Program-made: the position numbers and the translations under genes | DNA from: a virus | DNA length: 64,000 nt | IMG/VR virus record: IMGVR_UViG_3300032268_000973 | Span: 119,358-183,357 of that record | Strand: one strand, 5' to 3' | The notes under the pieces: generated by a model | What the model was told of the DNA's origin: nothing | What the model saw: the letters and a program-made list of their open reading frames with translations, nothing else | The model's database searches: none | In this document: positions 25,947 through 34,440 of the stretch, one piece after another | Layout of the letters: each line of letters opens with the position of its first letter | Numbering within the stretch: position 1 is the first letter of the stretch

Positions 25947-26708
25947 ATGAAAAGTTCAAAAGACTCATTTAAAAATAATTTAGACAAGGCTTTTTCCCAA
26001 ATATCCTTGAATACTTCAACATTAGGAGACCACATGAAATACAAACAAGGATTCAAAGAAGAAAAACTTGAAGATAGTTCCAACCAAAATGATAAAGAAA
26101 TGGTTGATGGTATAATTGAAATTATTAAGCAAATCAAAGATACGTCTAATAGAAAAGAGGTTGCACATAATATGATTAAAAAATTGAAGAGGGAAAAAGT
26201 TGATTTTGACCACGTAGATTTTTTGAAGAAATGTGCTTTCAAACAAATTAAGAAATCAGAACCCAAAGAAGCAACAGGTTCAGGGTCATCAGGATCATAT
26301 GTTGGTCCAGTTTTCGGTGGAGATGATGAATTTTGGGAACGAAGTAGAAGTGAGAACCCTAAATTAGATGAGAGTGAAGTTGAAAAGGTTGAAGCTAAAG
26401 AGGCAACAACTACAGGTTCTTCAGGAGGATATGAAACACCAGCTATGTGGGCAAAATCGACTAAGAAGAAAGATTGGGGACCAAGTAGAAAAACTCAATA
26501 TAAGGGCGGATCATTTGTTAAGATAAAAAAGAAATGCACCACATTCCCATATTGTAATCAGGGGGACATCTCAAATCTGAAACTCAGTAAGAATGAATCT
26601 GTAAGTGATGCAATTGACAACGTATCAAAAAAATACAATATAGATAAATCGGTCATCATAACTATTTTGGAGAGAGAATATAAAAAAAATAGTAAAAGAT
26701 CTAACTAA
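25947..26708 (+). CDS. Virion-type protein with duplicated ATxxGSSGxY module
   Basis: 253 residues from the ATG at 25947. An in-frame ATG at 25908 lies inside the previous gene and gives a less natural start. The leader SFKNNLDKAFSQ resembles the start of the next gene. Two copies of a module, KEATGSGSSGSYVGPVF and KEATTTGSSGGYETPAMW, occur in the middle. This kind of low-complexity ATxxGSSGxYxxP module is typical of structural or packaged proteins of large phages. The C-terminus carries two Cys (KKCTTFPYC) and a helical pair. Function unknown. Confidence 0.6.
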   Translation: MKSSKDSFKNNLDKAFSQISLNTSTLGDHMKYKQGFKEEKLEDSSNQNDKEMVDGIIEIIKQIKDTSNRKEVAHNMIKKLKREKVDFDHVDFLKKCAFKQIKKSEPKEATGSGSSGSYVGPVFGGDDEFWERSRSENPKLDESEVEKVEAKEATTTGSSGGYETPAMWAKSTKKKDWGPSRKTQYKGGSFVKIKKKCTTFPYCNQGDISNLKLSKNESVSDAIDNVSKKYNIDKSVIITILEREYKKNSKRSN

Positions 26709-26733
26709 AGATATTTATAATAAAATCAAAAAA

Positions 26734-28212
26734 ATGAGTAATTTCAAAAACAATATAGACAAACTAGTTTCTCGAATCTTGAACGAGGAAATTGAAAACA
26801 AAGTTAAACAAATTTCCGAAGAAATGCATGAGGGAGATTGGACTGAAATTGAGATGGGTGAAGAGTTACACGGAGGTCAAAAGAAATTGGACGTTGCTAA
26901 GCCAAAAGGTAAAATAACTGCGGCAGATTTCGAAGAACTTAGAAATAAGAAAGAAGTTGATGAGTTTTACTTCGATTCTGAAGAAGATGAAGAAGAAGAT
27001 GATTACTTCGATTTTGATGGGGATGATTCTGAAGATGAAGAAATGGAAATGGGTAGAGATAAATTTCATGTAACTCGTAGACCAAAAATGATGGGTTCAT
27101 TTGATGATGAACACGGATTTTATGACGAAGACGAAAGACAATATACTGGAGATTTTGACTTTGACTTTGATGAAGAAGAGTTTGATGATTTCGATTCGTT
27201 TGATGCAAAGTATGGGGGAAAACAAAGATTATTTGCGCCAGGTGAAGAAGGTAAAAAATTCTTCGACATGTATAAAGAAAAGTTTGGTAAACCATTTAAA
27301 GTTAGAACCCCAAGAGATATGGAAGAGGCTGAAACCGAAGAAGGTAACAAATTCACAAAGGCTTTAGATGACGCAAGAGAGGATGGGGACGATACTTTCG
27401 ATGTTGATGGAAAAACATATAATGTACGGAAAGAAAGTAGAAAGTCATCTTTGAGACTTACTGAGGACGAACTAATTGACATGATCGAAAAGATTGTGTT
27501 GGAACAAAAAGTTAAAGATACTGCAGAAAGTGTTAATATATCTAAAAAAAGTCCCGTGGGTCTAAAGAAGACTGAGGATGTTCTTGGTAAGAATAAGAAA
27601 GAAAATGATGACTATGCTAAAGAAGTTGTTAAGAAAATGAAGGATTACATGAAGGATATGTTCTCAGGTAGTAACGGATATGATGAAAATCCTGATGACT
27701 TTCCTCAAAGCAATTATGATATGGAGAAAGATCATAAAGAGATGAAGTATCATCCATCAGACGCTGTTGAAGAATATATAGACGCATTTGCATATCCTGG
27801 TATGACCAATTTAGTTTATGACGAAATTAAACCTGATGATGATATGATTGCAAATCAAATCAAAGGGGCTTCCAAAAATGGGAATGCGGTTACTGATAAA
27901 GAAGGGAATGCTTTAGGTAATGTATCAAAGAGAAGTGAAAAGGTTGGTGATAGATTCAAAAATAATTTTGATAACAATTTATATGGAGCTGAACAAATGG
28001 AAGTTTCTTATAATAGACAACCTCAACCTGTTGACGTTGCTGGTAGTAAAAAACAAGCTGGTTCATTAAAAAGTATTAGAAGCACTTCAAAAGAGAAAGC
28101 TGGAAAAATCATGAGTCAATTAGAATCAACTGAAGCGAAACAATCAAGAATAATTTCTGAGGAAATGGTAAAGATGAAAAATCTTATCGGATACAACAGA
28201 AAAACTCAATAA
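26734..28212 (+). CDS. Acidic structural-like protein with internal leader motif
   Basis: 492 residues. It begins NNIDKLVSRILNEEIENK, with a second copy of the motif type inside (SSLRLTEDELIDMIEKIVLE, about 230-250). Residues about 80-160 are extremely acidic (EEDEEEDDYFDFDGDD). The C-terminal half is Lys/Asp-rich and ends SEEMVKMKNLIGY. The composition and the leader suggest a packaged or core protein of the head; I recognise no family. It is closed by a terminator that overlaps the next gene's start. Confidence 0.6.
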   Translation: MSNFKNNIDKLVSRILNEEIENKVKQISEEMHEGDWTEIEMGEELHGGQKKLDVAKPKGKITAADFEELRNKKEVDEFYFDSEEDEEEDDYFDFDGDDSEDEEMEMGRDKFHVTRRPKMMGSFDDEHGFYDEDERQYTGDFDFDFDEEEFDDFDSFDAKYGGKQRLFAPGEEGKKFFDMYKEKFGKPFKVRTPRDMEEAETEEGNKFTKALDDAREDGDDTFDVDGKTYNVRKESRKSSLRLTEDELIDMIEKIVLEQKVKDTAESVNISKKSPVGLKKTEDVLGKNKKENDDYAKEVVKKMKDYMKDMFSGSNGYDENPDDFPQSNYDMEKDHKEMKYHPSDAVEEYIDAFAYPGMTNLVYDEIKPDDDMIANQIKGASKNGNAVTDKEGNALGNVSKRSEKVGDRFKNNFDNNLYGAEQMEVSYNRQPQPVDVAGSKKQAGSLKSIRSTSKEKAGKIMSQLESTEAKQSRIISEEMVKMKNLIGYNRKTQ

Positions 28213-28240
28213 AAATTCACATTTATATCACTTTTATTAT

Positions 28241-28275
28241 ATTCTCCATAGAAAACCTCTATGGAGAATTTTTTT
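28241..28275 (+). terminator. Intrinsic terminator covering the next start codon
   Basis: Perfect 11-bp inverted repeat ATTCTCCATAG (28241-28251) / CTATGGAGAAT (28259-28269), loop AAAACCT, six T after it. The ATG at 28261 lies in the 3' arm. Confidence 0.75.
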
Positions 28276-28728
28276 AATTGGATTGCCAAACCTTTACCCA
28301 ATGATGAAGTGATCATTTGGTTCAATGTTCATAACATGCTATATGAACGCATAGAACTGTATGGGGATATATTCAAAACTTTACATCATATAATAAGAGA
28401 CACTTATATGGGGGATGATTTTGATGCTCCAACTGAAACAAAAATTTCAATCTCCAAAAAAGATCAAGAACTTCACTTCGATTGGTGTTGGAAAAAAATG
28501 ATTTCTGATTTTAAAAAAGAGAATGTGATAATAACTGAGGTAGGAGAACATAAGGATTATCTTGAGTCATTTTATGTTGACACTTTTTACAATCAATCTG
28601 AAGCTCGAGTAAAAAATTCCATACCCAAATTTGTCAACGAAATTTTTGATGTGTTCAAACCATTTAGTAAGTCAGACTTAGATATGATTACTGAGTTATA
28701 TAAATTATTGGAAAAAAACGTCAAGTAA
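28261..28728 (+). CDS. Conserved phage hypothetical protein
   Basis: 155 residues. The start MENFFNWIAKPLPNDEVIIW reads as real protein, so I keep the ATG at 28261 although it lies inside the terminator hairpin; the next in-frame ATG is at 28339. Helical and charged, with DTYMGDDFDAPTETKI in the middle. No function can be assigned. Confidence 0.6.
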   Translation: MENFFNWIAKPLPNDEVIIWFNVHNMLYERIELYGDIFKTLHHIIRDTYMGDDFDAPTETKISISKKDQELHFDWCWKKMISDFKKENVIITEVGEHKDYLESFYVDTFYNQSEARVKNSIPKFVNEIFDVFKPFSKSDLDMITELYKLLEKNVK

Positions 28729-28804
28729 TATCGGTCTATCTATTGACACAGGGGATTAAAAAAGTTATTTTAATGTAATAAGATAAACATCAAACAATTT
28801 AGAA

Positions 28805-28987
28805 ATGGAAACATTGGAAAAAATTAAAGAATTGACAGAAGCATTGTCAGTCGATGCTGGAAAATTCTATAAAGGTAATAAAAGTGCTGGAACTAGAGCA
28901 AGAAAATCTGCTCAAGAATTAAAATCATTACTTCAAAAATTTAGAACTGAAGTTTTAGAACACTCTAAAACCGAAAAAAATGCATAG
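28805..28987 (+). CDS. Histone H1-like DNA-binding protein (Hc1 type)
   Basis: 60 residues. KFYKGNKSAGTRARKSAQEL (about 21-40) followed by LKSLLQKFRTEVLE matches the short histone-H1-like (Hc1) proteins of Bacteroidota, which have KFYxKGNxxAGTRxRK. The likely role is DNA binding, either compacting phage DNA or acting on the host nucleoid. It overlaps the following gene by 8 bp. The family match is strong for such a small protein. Confidence 0.8.
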   Translation: METLEKIKELTEALSVDAGKFYKGNKSAGTRARKSAQELKSLLQKFRTEVLEHSKTEKNA

Positions 28988-29168
28988 TATTCAATCAATC
29001 TACCTATTCATATTTATTTTTACTTCATTAGTGGTATTAAGAAATATCGGAAAGGTATTGGTTGCCCTGTTACAAAAAAACCCAAAACCGTTGGTTTATA
29101 GTAACAGGGAGTTAACCTTCTTAGGGTTATCAATAAGTTATATTCTCACCTATTTAGTTTTATTATGA
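28980..29168 (+). CDS. Small two-pass membrane protein
   Basis: 62 residues with hydrophobic segments at about 6-20 (YLFIFIFTSLVVL) and 46-61 (FLGLSISYILTYLVLL). It overlaps the genes on both sides by 4-8 bp. Function unknown. Confidence 0.55.
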   Translation: MHSIQSIYLFIFIFTSLVVLRNIGKVLVALLQKNPKPLVYSNRELTFLGLSISYILTYLVLL

Positions 29169-29650
29169 GTTTTTATAAAGAATTACTTCCTTTTGTTGAA
29201 TACATTCAATCAATAAGGAAATTAAAAAATTATTTGAGTTTTGATATGGTATTTCCTAACAAGTGGTCAATTCCAAAATCTATAGTCGATGATGGACAAA
29301 TTGTGGCATTTCAATCGGAAGAATCAAACCTAAAAGGTATTTCATTCGTGTCTGTTATTGCAGAATCAGAAATTTCTAAAACAATGACTCGCATTGCCAA
29401 AATTATTAGACTCAACAAAGAAAAAGAATTGAAAGAACAACTTTTTAAACAAACAATTGAACAATTAAAAACAACTTTTGAAAAAACTGATTTGGATAAA
29501 TTGAAAAATCTTAATTTTTATTTTGAAGAAGATGATAATACACCTGAATTAGATGTTGAATTGAATGATGACGATATAGACGAAAAGGATTATGAGCAAT
29601 ACGAACAAGAAGGAATCGATTCTGAATTGGCTGGAGAGCGAGAAGAATAA
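29165..29650 (+). CDS. Hypothetical phage protein with acidic tail
   Basis: 161 residues. The N-terminal part (SFDMVFPNKWSIPKSIVDDG, then VAFQSEESNLKGISFVSV) looks folded, followed by a helix and an acidic tail (ELNDDDIDEKDYEQYEQEG). It starts in a 4-bp overlap with the previous stop. No family recognised. Confidence 0.6.
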   Translation: MSFYKELLPFVEYIQSIRKLKNYLSFDMVFPNKWSIPKSIVDDGQIVAFQSEESNLKGISFVSVIAESEISKTMTRIAKIIRLNKEKELKEQLFKQTIEQLKTTFEKTDLDKLKNLNFYFEEDDNTPELDVELNDDDIDEKDYEQYEQEGIDSELAGEREE

Positions 29651-29786
29651 GGACAGAATCGAAATCGAAAGAACAAAAGAAAAATACATCAAAGAATTAA
29701 AAAATTTAACTAAGGAGGATTTGTTTCCACCACAAAAAAAGTTGACATTATGGCAGAAAATAAAAATACTACTCTCGGGGAATTAG
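29592..29786 (+). CDS. Small charged helical protein, overlapping gene
   Basis: 64 residues, starting 59 bp inside the previous gene in another frame. Helical, Lys/Glu-rich, ending QKKLTLWQKIKILLSG. The overlap chain with both neighbours is consistent with translational coupling. Moderate support only. Confidence 0.5.
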   Translation: MSNTNKKESILNWLESEKNKDRIEIERTKEKYIKELKNLTKEDLFPPQKKLTLWQKIKILLSGN

Positions 29787-29980
29787 AAAAGTTGGCATTG
29801 ATCGCGGAATCTTGTCAAACAATTTTCAGTGGTAAGGCAACAATCGTTTTCGAACTACCAAAAGGGGAATATACTAGTGTTATCAATCACTTCAGAGAAA
29901 TTGATCGACAACACAAACAATTCTCCATCGATATCTCAGGGACTGAGTTTCATTTTATTTTAACTGAGGTTGAGAAGTAA
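29750..29980 (+). CDS. Hypothetical protein
   Basis: 76 residues with a compact alpha/beta pattern (LALIAESCQTIFSGKATIVF, then FSIDISGTEFHFILTE). It overlaps the previous gene by 37 bp and converges on the minus-strand gene that ends at 29955. No family recognised. Confidence 0.6.
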   Translation: MAENKNTTLGELEKLALIAESCQTIFSGKATIVFELPKGEYTSVINHFREIDRQHKQFSIDISGTEFHFILTEVEK

Positions 29981-30599
29981 ATTTCCTATACAATATTTTT
30001 TTATCAAATCCAGATTGTTCTAAAAGGTTATATAGATATTTTCGTTGTGGGGTTGATGAATCTTTTACGAAAAGACAATCCGATCTTTTAGTTTTGAAAA
30101 AATATGAAGAAAGTTGATCTATAAATCTTTCCGATTCGGATTCAGACTTTAATGTAAATAAATTTATTTTTTCATTTTCCTGAACAACTATTTTATTATT
30201 CAGGGATGAGATCATTTTCATTCCATCTCCTTTGAGATATTTTTTTATGAATGAATTAACTTTAATTTTTTTGTTATCCTTAATGTCGTATATGAGTTCC
30301 TCTTTTTTGTATGGTTTGATTTGGAATAATGTCATTCCATCTTCGTCTAACTTTACTTTAATATTTCTACCAAATTCATCCGTCATATAAACTGGTATGA
30401 GTTGTTTCGCACTCATTTCAACCAATCCGATTTCAAACTTTGATTCCTTTCCAGACTCAAGTTTAACTTCAAAAATTATTTGATTTGATTGATCTAATAA
30501 TTTTTCATAAAATTCTTTAGCACGTTTGAACGTAATAAACTTCTTTAGTATTTTTTTCTTTTTTTTATTCTTAAATAATACTACAATGTAGTTCTCCAT
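29955..30599 (-). CDS. Hypothetical protein, divergent from dnaJ
   Basis: 214 residues counted from the ATG at 30599 (MENYIVVLFKNKKKKKILKK); a longer open frame to 30710 would run into dnaJ and is not favoured. Lys-rich start, then beta-rich segments such as IIFEVKLESGKESKFEIGLV. Start codons of this gene and dnaJ are only 2 bp apart, so the promoters must overlap the opposite coding regions. Function unknown. Confidence 0.6.
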   Translation of the reverse strand: MENYIVVLFKNKKKKKILKKFITFKRAKEFYEKLLDQSNQIIFEVKLESGKESKFEIGLVEMSAKQLIPVYMTDEFGRNIKVKLDEDGMTLFQIKPYKKEELIYDIKDNKKIKVNSFIKKYLKGDGMKMISSLNNKIVVQENEKINLFTLKSESESERFIDQLSSYFFKTKRSDCLFVKDSSTPQRKYLYNLLEQSGFDKKILYRKFTSQPQLK

Positions 30600-30601
30600 A
30601 T

Positions 30602-31534
30602 ATGAAAGATTACTATAAAATATTGGAAGTTGAAGAGAAAGCTTCTGCGGATGAAATAAAAAAGTCTTACAGACGGCTTGCGGCACAATACCATCCTGAT
30701 AAAAATCCACAAGGAGAAGAAAAGTTTAAGGAAATTGCTGAAGCCTATGAAACCTTGAGTAATCCCGAAAAGAAAGAAAAATACGACAATAGAGGTAGTA
30801 ATCCTTTCCAAGGCACCGCTTATGAAGATATGTTCAATCAAATGTTCGGTTCAGGGAGAGCCCAGCCACAACAACAACAACGAAGAAAATCTGCGCCAGA
30901 TAAAGTAGTAAAGTTACAACTCTCACCTATAGAATCGTATAGAGGACAAGAAAAGGTTATTCAATATATTAGAGATCAACACTGTGGTGTGTGTAATGGT
31001 TCTGGCGGAGATCAACAAGTATGTGGAACTTGTAGTGGACAAGGGTTTACAATCAAAAATTTCGGAACAGGTTTCTTGACGCAACAGATGAGAACTGCAT
31101 GCCCAACTTGTGCTGGCCGCGGATATACTTTAGTTCACAAGTGTTTCAATTGTGACGGAAGGGGAACAAAATCATCAACCAATGAACTTACTATCATGAT
31201 TCCTAAAGGAGTTGATAGTGGACAGTATTTAAAAATCGAAAGATCTGGTGATTTCAAGAACGGTGAATATGGTGATCTAATTCTACAGGTTGAAGTAGTC
31301 CCTAAAGATGGGTATGAAAAAATGAATAATGATTTAATCTTTAATCTTTTTCTAAATTTAGAGGAGTTGAAACAAGAAAAATATTTGATTTCTCATCCTG
31401 ATGGAGATATTAGAATTGACTCTCCAAAAATTTTCGATACCTCGAAACCGTTAAGAATTAGAGGTAAGGGGTATGCTAGTGGAGATATGTATATAAAATT
31501 GAATGTTAGATTCGAAAAAGAATCAGTAAAATAA
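30602..31534 (+). CDS. dnaJ: DnaJ-type co-chaperone (J domain plus zinc fingers)
   Basis: 310 residues. The J domain at 1-65 has YKILEVEEKASADEIKKSYR and the HPD signature (YHPDKN). It is followed by a low-complexity Gln stretch (PQQQQQR), four CxxCxGxG-type zinc-binding repeats (CGVCNGSG, CGTCSGQG, CPTCAGRG, CFNCDGRG) and a C-terminal substrate-binding domain. It should stimulate host DnaK, helping virion protein folding or host takeover. It is slightly shorter than bacterial DnaJ. A phage-borne full DnaJ is uncommon but known in large phages. Confidence 0.92.
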   Translation: MKDYYKILEVEEKASADEIKKSYRRLAAQYHPDKNPQGEEKFKEIAEAYETLSNPEKKEKYDNRGSNPFQGTAYEDMFNQMFGSGRAQPQQQQRRKSAPDKVVKLQLSPIESYRGQEKVIQYIRDQHCGVCNGSGGDQQVCGTCSGQGFTIKNFGTGFLTQQMRTACPTCAGRGYTLVHKCFNCDGRGTKSSTNELTIMIPKGVDSGQYLKIERSGDFKNGEYGDLILQVEVVPKDGYEKMNNDLIFNLFLNLEELKQEKYLISHPDGDIRIDSPKIFDTSKPLRIRGKGYASGDMYIKLNVRFEKESVK

Positions 31535-31663
31535 CGAAACCAACATTTCAAATAATTTATAGGTTCCATATATGGATGTTCCTAAGATATATGTGCCACC
31601 TACCAATGAAATATATTGAATATTACTGGTTGGTTTTTCATTACATTTTTTACATTCCGACAT
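31523..31663 (-). CDS. Small protein with CxxC and a membrane segment
   Basis: 46 residues on the minus strand (ATG at 31663). SECKKCNEK at the start gives a CxxC knuckle, then ISLVGGTYILGTSIYGTY is a hydrophobic helix. The stop overlaps the end of dnaJ by 12 bp. Short, so support is moderate. Confidence 0.5.
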   Translation of the reverse strand: MSECKKCNEKPTSNIQYISLVGGTYILGTSIYGTYKLFEMLVSLFY

Positions 31664-31673
31664 AATTATAAGT

Positions 31674-31847
31674 ATGTTAAGTGAACAAATTAGAAGAATT
31701 CTTTATATGTACCTTGATGAGAAGGAACAAGGGAAATATAAAAAACCTCGTAAGTATAGTAAATCTTATTGTAATTCTACTCCGTGTGACGAAATGGGGT
31801 TCACTCAAAAAGCATCTTGTCGTCCATACAAAAATTGTTATAAGTAA
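31674..31847 (+). CDS. Small phage protein with MGFTQKASC motif
   Basis: 57 residues. N-terminal helix SEQIRRILYMYLDEKEQG, like the leader helices on several other proteins in this window, a basic middle, then CDEMGFTQKASCRPYKNCYK. The MGF(T/S)QKASC block is a motif I associate with small conserved proteins of T4-like phages. Function unknown. Confidence 0.6.
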   Translation: MLSEQIRRILYMYLDEKEQGKYKKPRKYSKSYCNSTPCDEMGFTQKASCRPYKNCYK

Positions 31848-31878
31848 TTGCCTTTCTCCATTTTTTTTATTACCTTTG
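31848..31878 (+). promoter_or_regulatory. Promoter of the adenine methyltransferase gene
   Basis: TTG at 31848-31850, 20-bp spacer, TACCTTTG at 31871-31878, and the ATG at 31883 after 4 nt. Nearly leaderless. Confidence 0.7.
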
Positions 31879-31882
31879 GTCT

Positions 31883-32722
31883 ATGATTTCATATATAGGA
31901 GGTAAGTCGAAAATAGGTAAGTGGATTGTTCCATTTTATCCAACAGACATCGAGACATACGTAGAACCATTTTCAGGTATGTTCTGGTGTTTTTTTAATA
32001 TGGATTTGAGTAGATACCCAAATCTCAAGAAAGTCGTTTACAATGACTTTAATCCACTTAATTTTAACCTGTTTCAATGTGTTCAGAACCCATCTGAACT
32101 TCAAAGACACATGGATCAAATTCCCGTTCAACAAGTTGGTGTTAGTAATACTCCTGATGAGTTTAGAAATATGTTTATTGAATTTCAGAAGGAATTGTTC
32201 GGTGATATTTTTTTGTTAGGGGAACCTGATTATGAGTCCGCAGCTAAATACGTTTATGTCCTTTCTCAAGTTTTTAGTGGAAGTAAACCTGAGACATCGA
32301 ACTTCATCGATTTGAAGGGTAAATATAGATCCAAGTATTTGGCATTCCGTGACAAATTGAGTAAACCTAAATGGGTAGAACATTTCTTGAAAATTACTAA
32401 TGTTGAGAATCTTGATTTCCAACAAGTGATTGAGAAGTATGATTCTCCTTCAACATACATTTATCTTGATCCACCTTATTGGAAAACTGAAAACTATTAT
32501 AATAATCATGATTTTGATCGAGAAGATCACGAAAGATTATCAGAAGTTTTAAATGAAGTCAAAGGTAAATTTTCACTGTCATATTATGATTTTGAATTAT
32601 TGAAAAATTGGTATCCAACCGATAAGTTTCGGTGGGAGAAAAAAGAATTTGCAAAAGCTGCAGCGGCAAAAAAAGGGGTAAAACAGAATATGGCGCAGGA
32701 GCTTCTGATTTTGAATTACTAA
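31883..32722 (+). CDS. DNA adenine methyltransferase, D12 class (Dam-like)
   Basis: 279 residues. ISYIGGKSKIGKWIVPFYP is motif X, TYVEPFSGMFWCFFNMDL is a motif I variant (EPFSGxxxxFF), VVYNDFNPLNFNL follows, and YIYLDPPYWKTENY is motif IV. The order and sequences fit the D12 (T4 Dam) family, methylating N6 of adenine, often in GATC. It may protect phage DNA or alter gene expression. The motif I glycine region is degenerate (SGMFWC), but DPPY is intact. Confidence 0.85.
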   Translation: MISYIGGKSKIGKWIVPFYPTDIETYVEPFSGMFWCFFNMDLSRYPNLKKVVYNDFNPLNFNLFQCVQNPSELQRHMDQIPVQQVGVSNTPDEFRNMFIEFQKELFGDIFLLGEPDYESAAKYVYVLSQVFSGSKPETSNFIDLKGKYRSKYLAFRDKLSKPKWVEHFLKITNVENLDFQQVIEKYDSPSTYIYLDPPYWKTENYYNNHDFDREDHERLSEVLNEVKGKFSLSYYDFELLKNWYPTDKFRWEKKEFAKAAAAKKGVKQNMAQELLILNY

Positions 32723-32767
32723 TTATTTTACAAAGATCCATATATTTATTATTAAAATATAAAATAG

Positions 32768-34084
32768 ATGAAATTCACATCGTTATTGAAGTCGTTAATT
32801 ATTGAACAGTCAAGGTTCGAAGTATTGTTGAATACCCTTACAAAGGCTGGTGAGGATAAGGAAGGTAATAAAACTAAACCTAAACTTACTAAAAAAGAAT
32901 TTTTTGAGTTAGTCAAAGCGGATCCAACAACGAGATTGAATGACGTTAATTTGGAGACTGCTAAACCAGATGAGTTAGCAAAAGTTAAGGCGGGAAGTTA
33001 TGTCGCTTGGTTGATCAAGAATTATTTGAATCCAACCACAGAAACCGCTCCTGGTGATTACAATTATGAGAGAGAAGCTGTTGAGATGAAGAGAAGATTT
33101 ATCGAAGACCTTTATTATGTCACAGAGGATCTTAAGAAGTTTGAAAAACATAAAGGTAAGCTTCCTGTAGAAAAAAGGGATATCAATAAGTTAAACAAGG
33201 AGCAACTTTACGATGCGGTTAAGGACTTCGATATTACTGTTTCGGATTTGAAAGATGTAAGAAGATCAATTCCAATTCACCCTGGAGCAAAACTTGCATT
33301 TGAGGGACCAACTTGGAGAGTTATTGAAATTGATGACAAGGGGTCTCAAGGTAAAACCGCGGCATGTTTCTACGGTGGTCACGGAACAGAAACCACATGG
33401 TGTACTTCGAGAAAAGATCAATATCATTTTGATAGTTATATAAAACAAGGTCCTTTGTATGTTATATATAAACCTTCCGATGAAAACGTAGCTCCTGAGA
33501 CAGGATTACCAGTAGAAAGATATCAAATCCACTTCCCATCGAACCAATTCACAAACAAACAAAACCAACAACAAGATCTAATCAAATACTTGACTGGTCC
33601 TATGGCTGAATTGAAAGACTTTTTCAAGCCTGAATTTGCTAAAGGATTGACTATTGGTAATGGTGAGAAATTGGTCATTGATGATTTTCAAAGAGGTGCA
33701 ACGGGTAAATTTATCGCCTTATACGGGTTGGATGAACTAATTGATAGTTTACCATCCACCCTCAAAGAATTCCAAATTCAAAATAGAGATCAAAGAGATG
33801 GTTTTATAATTGCAATACCACCATCTATTTCTAGATTCAAAAATTTGGAGGCGATTATGTTAGAAAATTGTATCGACAGTATTCCTGATACAATTTGTCA
33901 GTTGAAAGAGTTACAGTTTATATCATTGGTCAAAAATCCTAAGTTGACTTCAATTCCCGAATGTATTGCGAACATGCAATCACTTTTATTCCTCAATCTT
34001 AAAGATAGTAAGAATGTTCAAGTCCCTGAAGCTATCAAAGAAAAAGGTAAGGAGTGGGAAGATGGAATGTGGGATCTTTCTTAA
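32768..34084 (+). CDS. WCT-motif protein 2 with leucine-rich repeats
   Basis: 438 residues. The N-terminus MKFTSLLKSLIIEQSRFE matches the leader type found on other proteins here. The central block has YGGHGTETTWCTSRKDQ, FDSYIKQGPLYVIYKP and YQIHFPSNQF, equivalent to the WCT block of the genes at 14026 and 39194. Residues about 325-425 are leucine-rich repeats (FKNLEAIMLENCIDSIPDTI, LKELQFISLVKNPKLTSIPE). This looks like an effector-type layout with an LRR interaction module; activity unknown. Confidence 0.75.
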   Translation: MKFTSLLKSLIIEQSRFEVLLNTLTKAGEDKEGNKTKPKLTKKEFFELVKADPTTRLNDVNLETAKPDELAKVKAGSYVAWLIKNYLNPTTETAPGDYNYEREAVEMKRRFIEDLYYVTEDLKKFEKHKGKLPVEKRDINKLNKEQLYDAVKDFDITVSDLKDVRRSIPIHPGAKLAFEGPTWRVIEIDDKGSQGKTAACFYGGHGTETTWCTSRKDQYHFDSYIKQGPLYVIYKPSDENVAPETGLPVERYQIHFPSNQFTNKQNQQQDLIKYLTGPMAELKDFFKPEFAKGLTIGNGEKLVIDDFQRGATGKFIALYGLDELIDSLPSTLKEFQIQNRDQRDGFIIAIPPSISRFKNLEAIMLENCIDSIPDTICQLKELQFISLVKNPKLTSIPECIANMQSLLFLNLKDSKNVQVPEAIKEKGKEWEDGMWDLS

Positions 34085-34106
34085 TTTCAATTAAAAAACG
34101 TTTATT

Positions 34107-34391
34107 ATGAGTGTTGATGTTGAAATATACATGAATAACGTAATTAAATTCTTTAGGGATAATCCTAACGATCTTTTGAACCTTGTTCCTAAAAATAAGG
34201 AAGAAGAATTTTACCACAAAGTTCGTGAAGTTGCAATGAAGAATTTGGAAAACGGTGATGAGGTTGGGTTGACCCAAGTTCAGATAATTGATATTTGTGT
34301 TGAAATAAATAATCCTTCGATCAAAAAATTTGATATTGATCATGCTCATCTTTTTATGAGAACAAAAATTGGATTATTCTGTTTGAATTGA
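34107..34391 (+). CDS. Hypothetical helical phage protein
   Basis: 94 residues, mostly helical (VIKFFRDNPNDLLNLVPKNK, EEEFYHKVREVAMKNLENGD). It lies 22 bp after the WCT-LRR gene, and a strong terminator follows. No family recognised. Confidence 0.6.
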   Translation: MSVDVEIYMNNVIKFFRDNPNDLLNLVPKNKEEEFYHKVREVAMKNLENGDEVGLTQVQIIDICVEINNPSIKKFDIDHAHLFMRTKIGLFCLN

Positions 34392-34400
34392 TTTGAAATT

Positions 34401-34426
34401 GGGGATTTATAATCCCCTTTTTTTTT
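34401..34426 (+). terminator. Intrinsic terminator
   Basis: GGGGATT (34401-34407) / AATCCCC (34411-34417), loop TAT, nine T. It ends the 32768-34391 unit and lies upstream of the real start of the next gene at 34441. Confidence 0.9.
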
Positions 34427-34440
34427 ATTATTTTTTATCT

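Noticed and set aside
34393-34440. Longer start for the PcfJ-like gene
   Set aside because: The extra 16 codons pass through an intrinsic terminator; the ATG at 34441 follows it.
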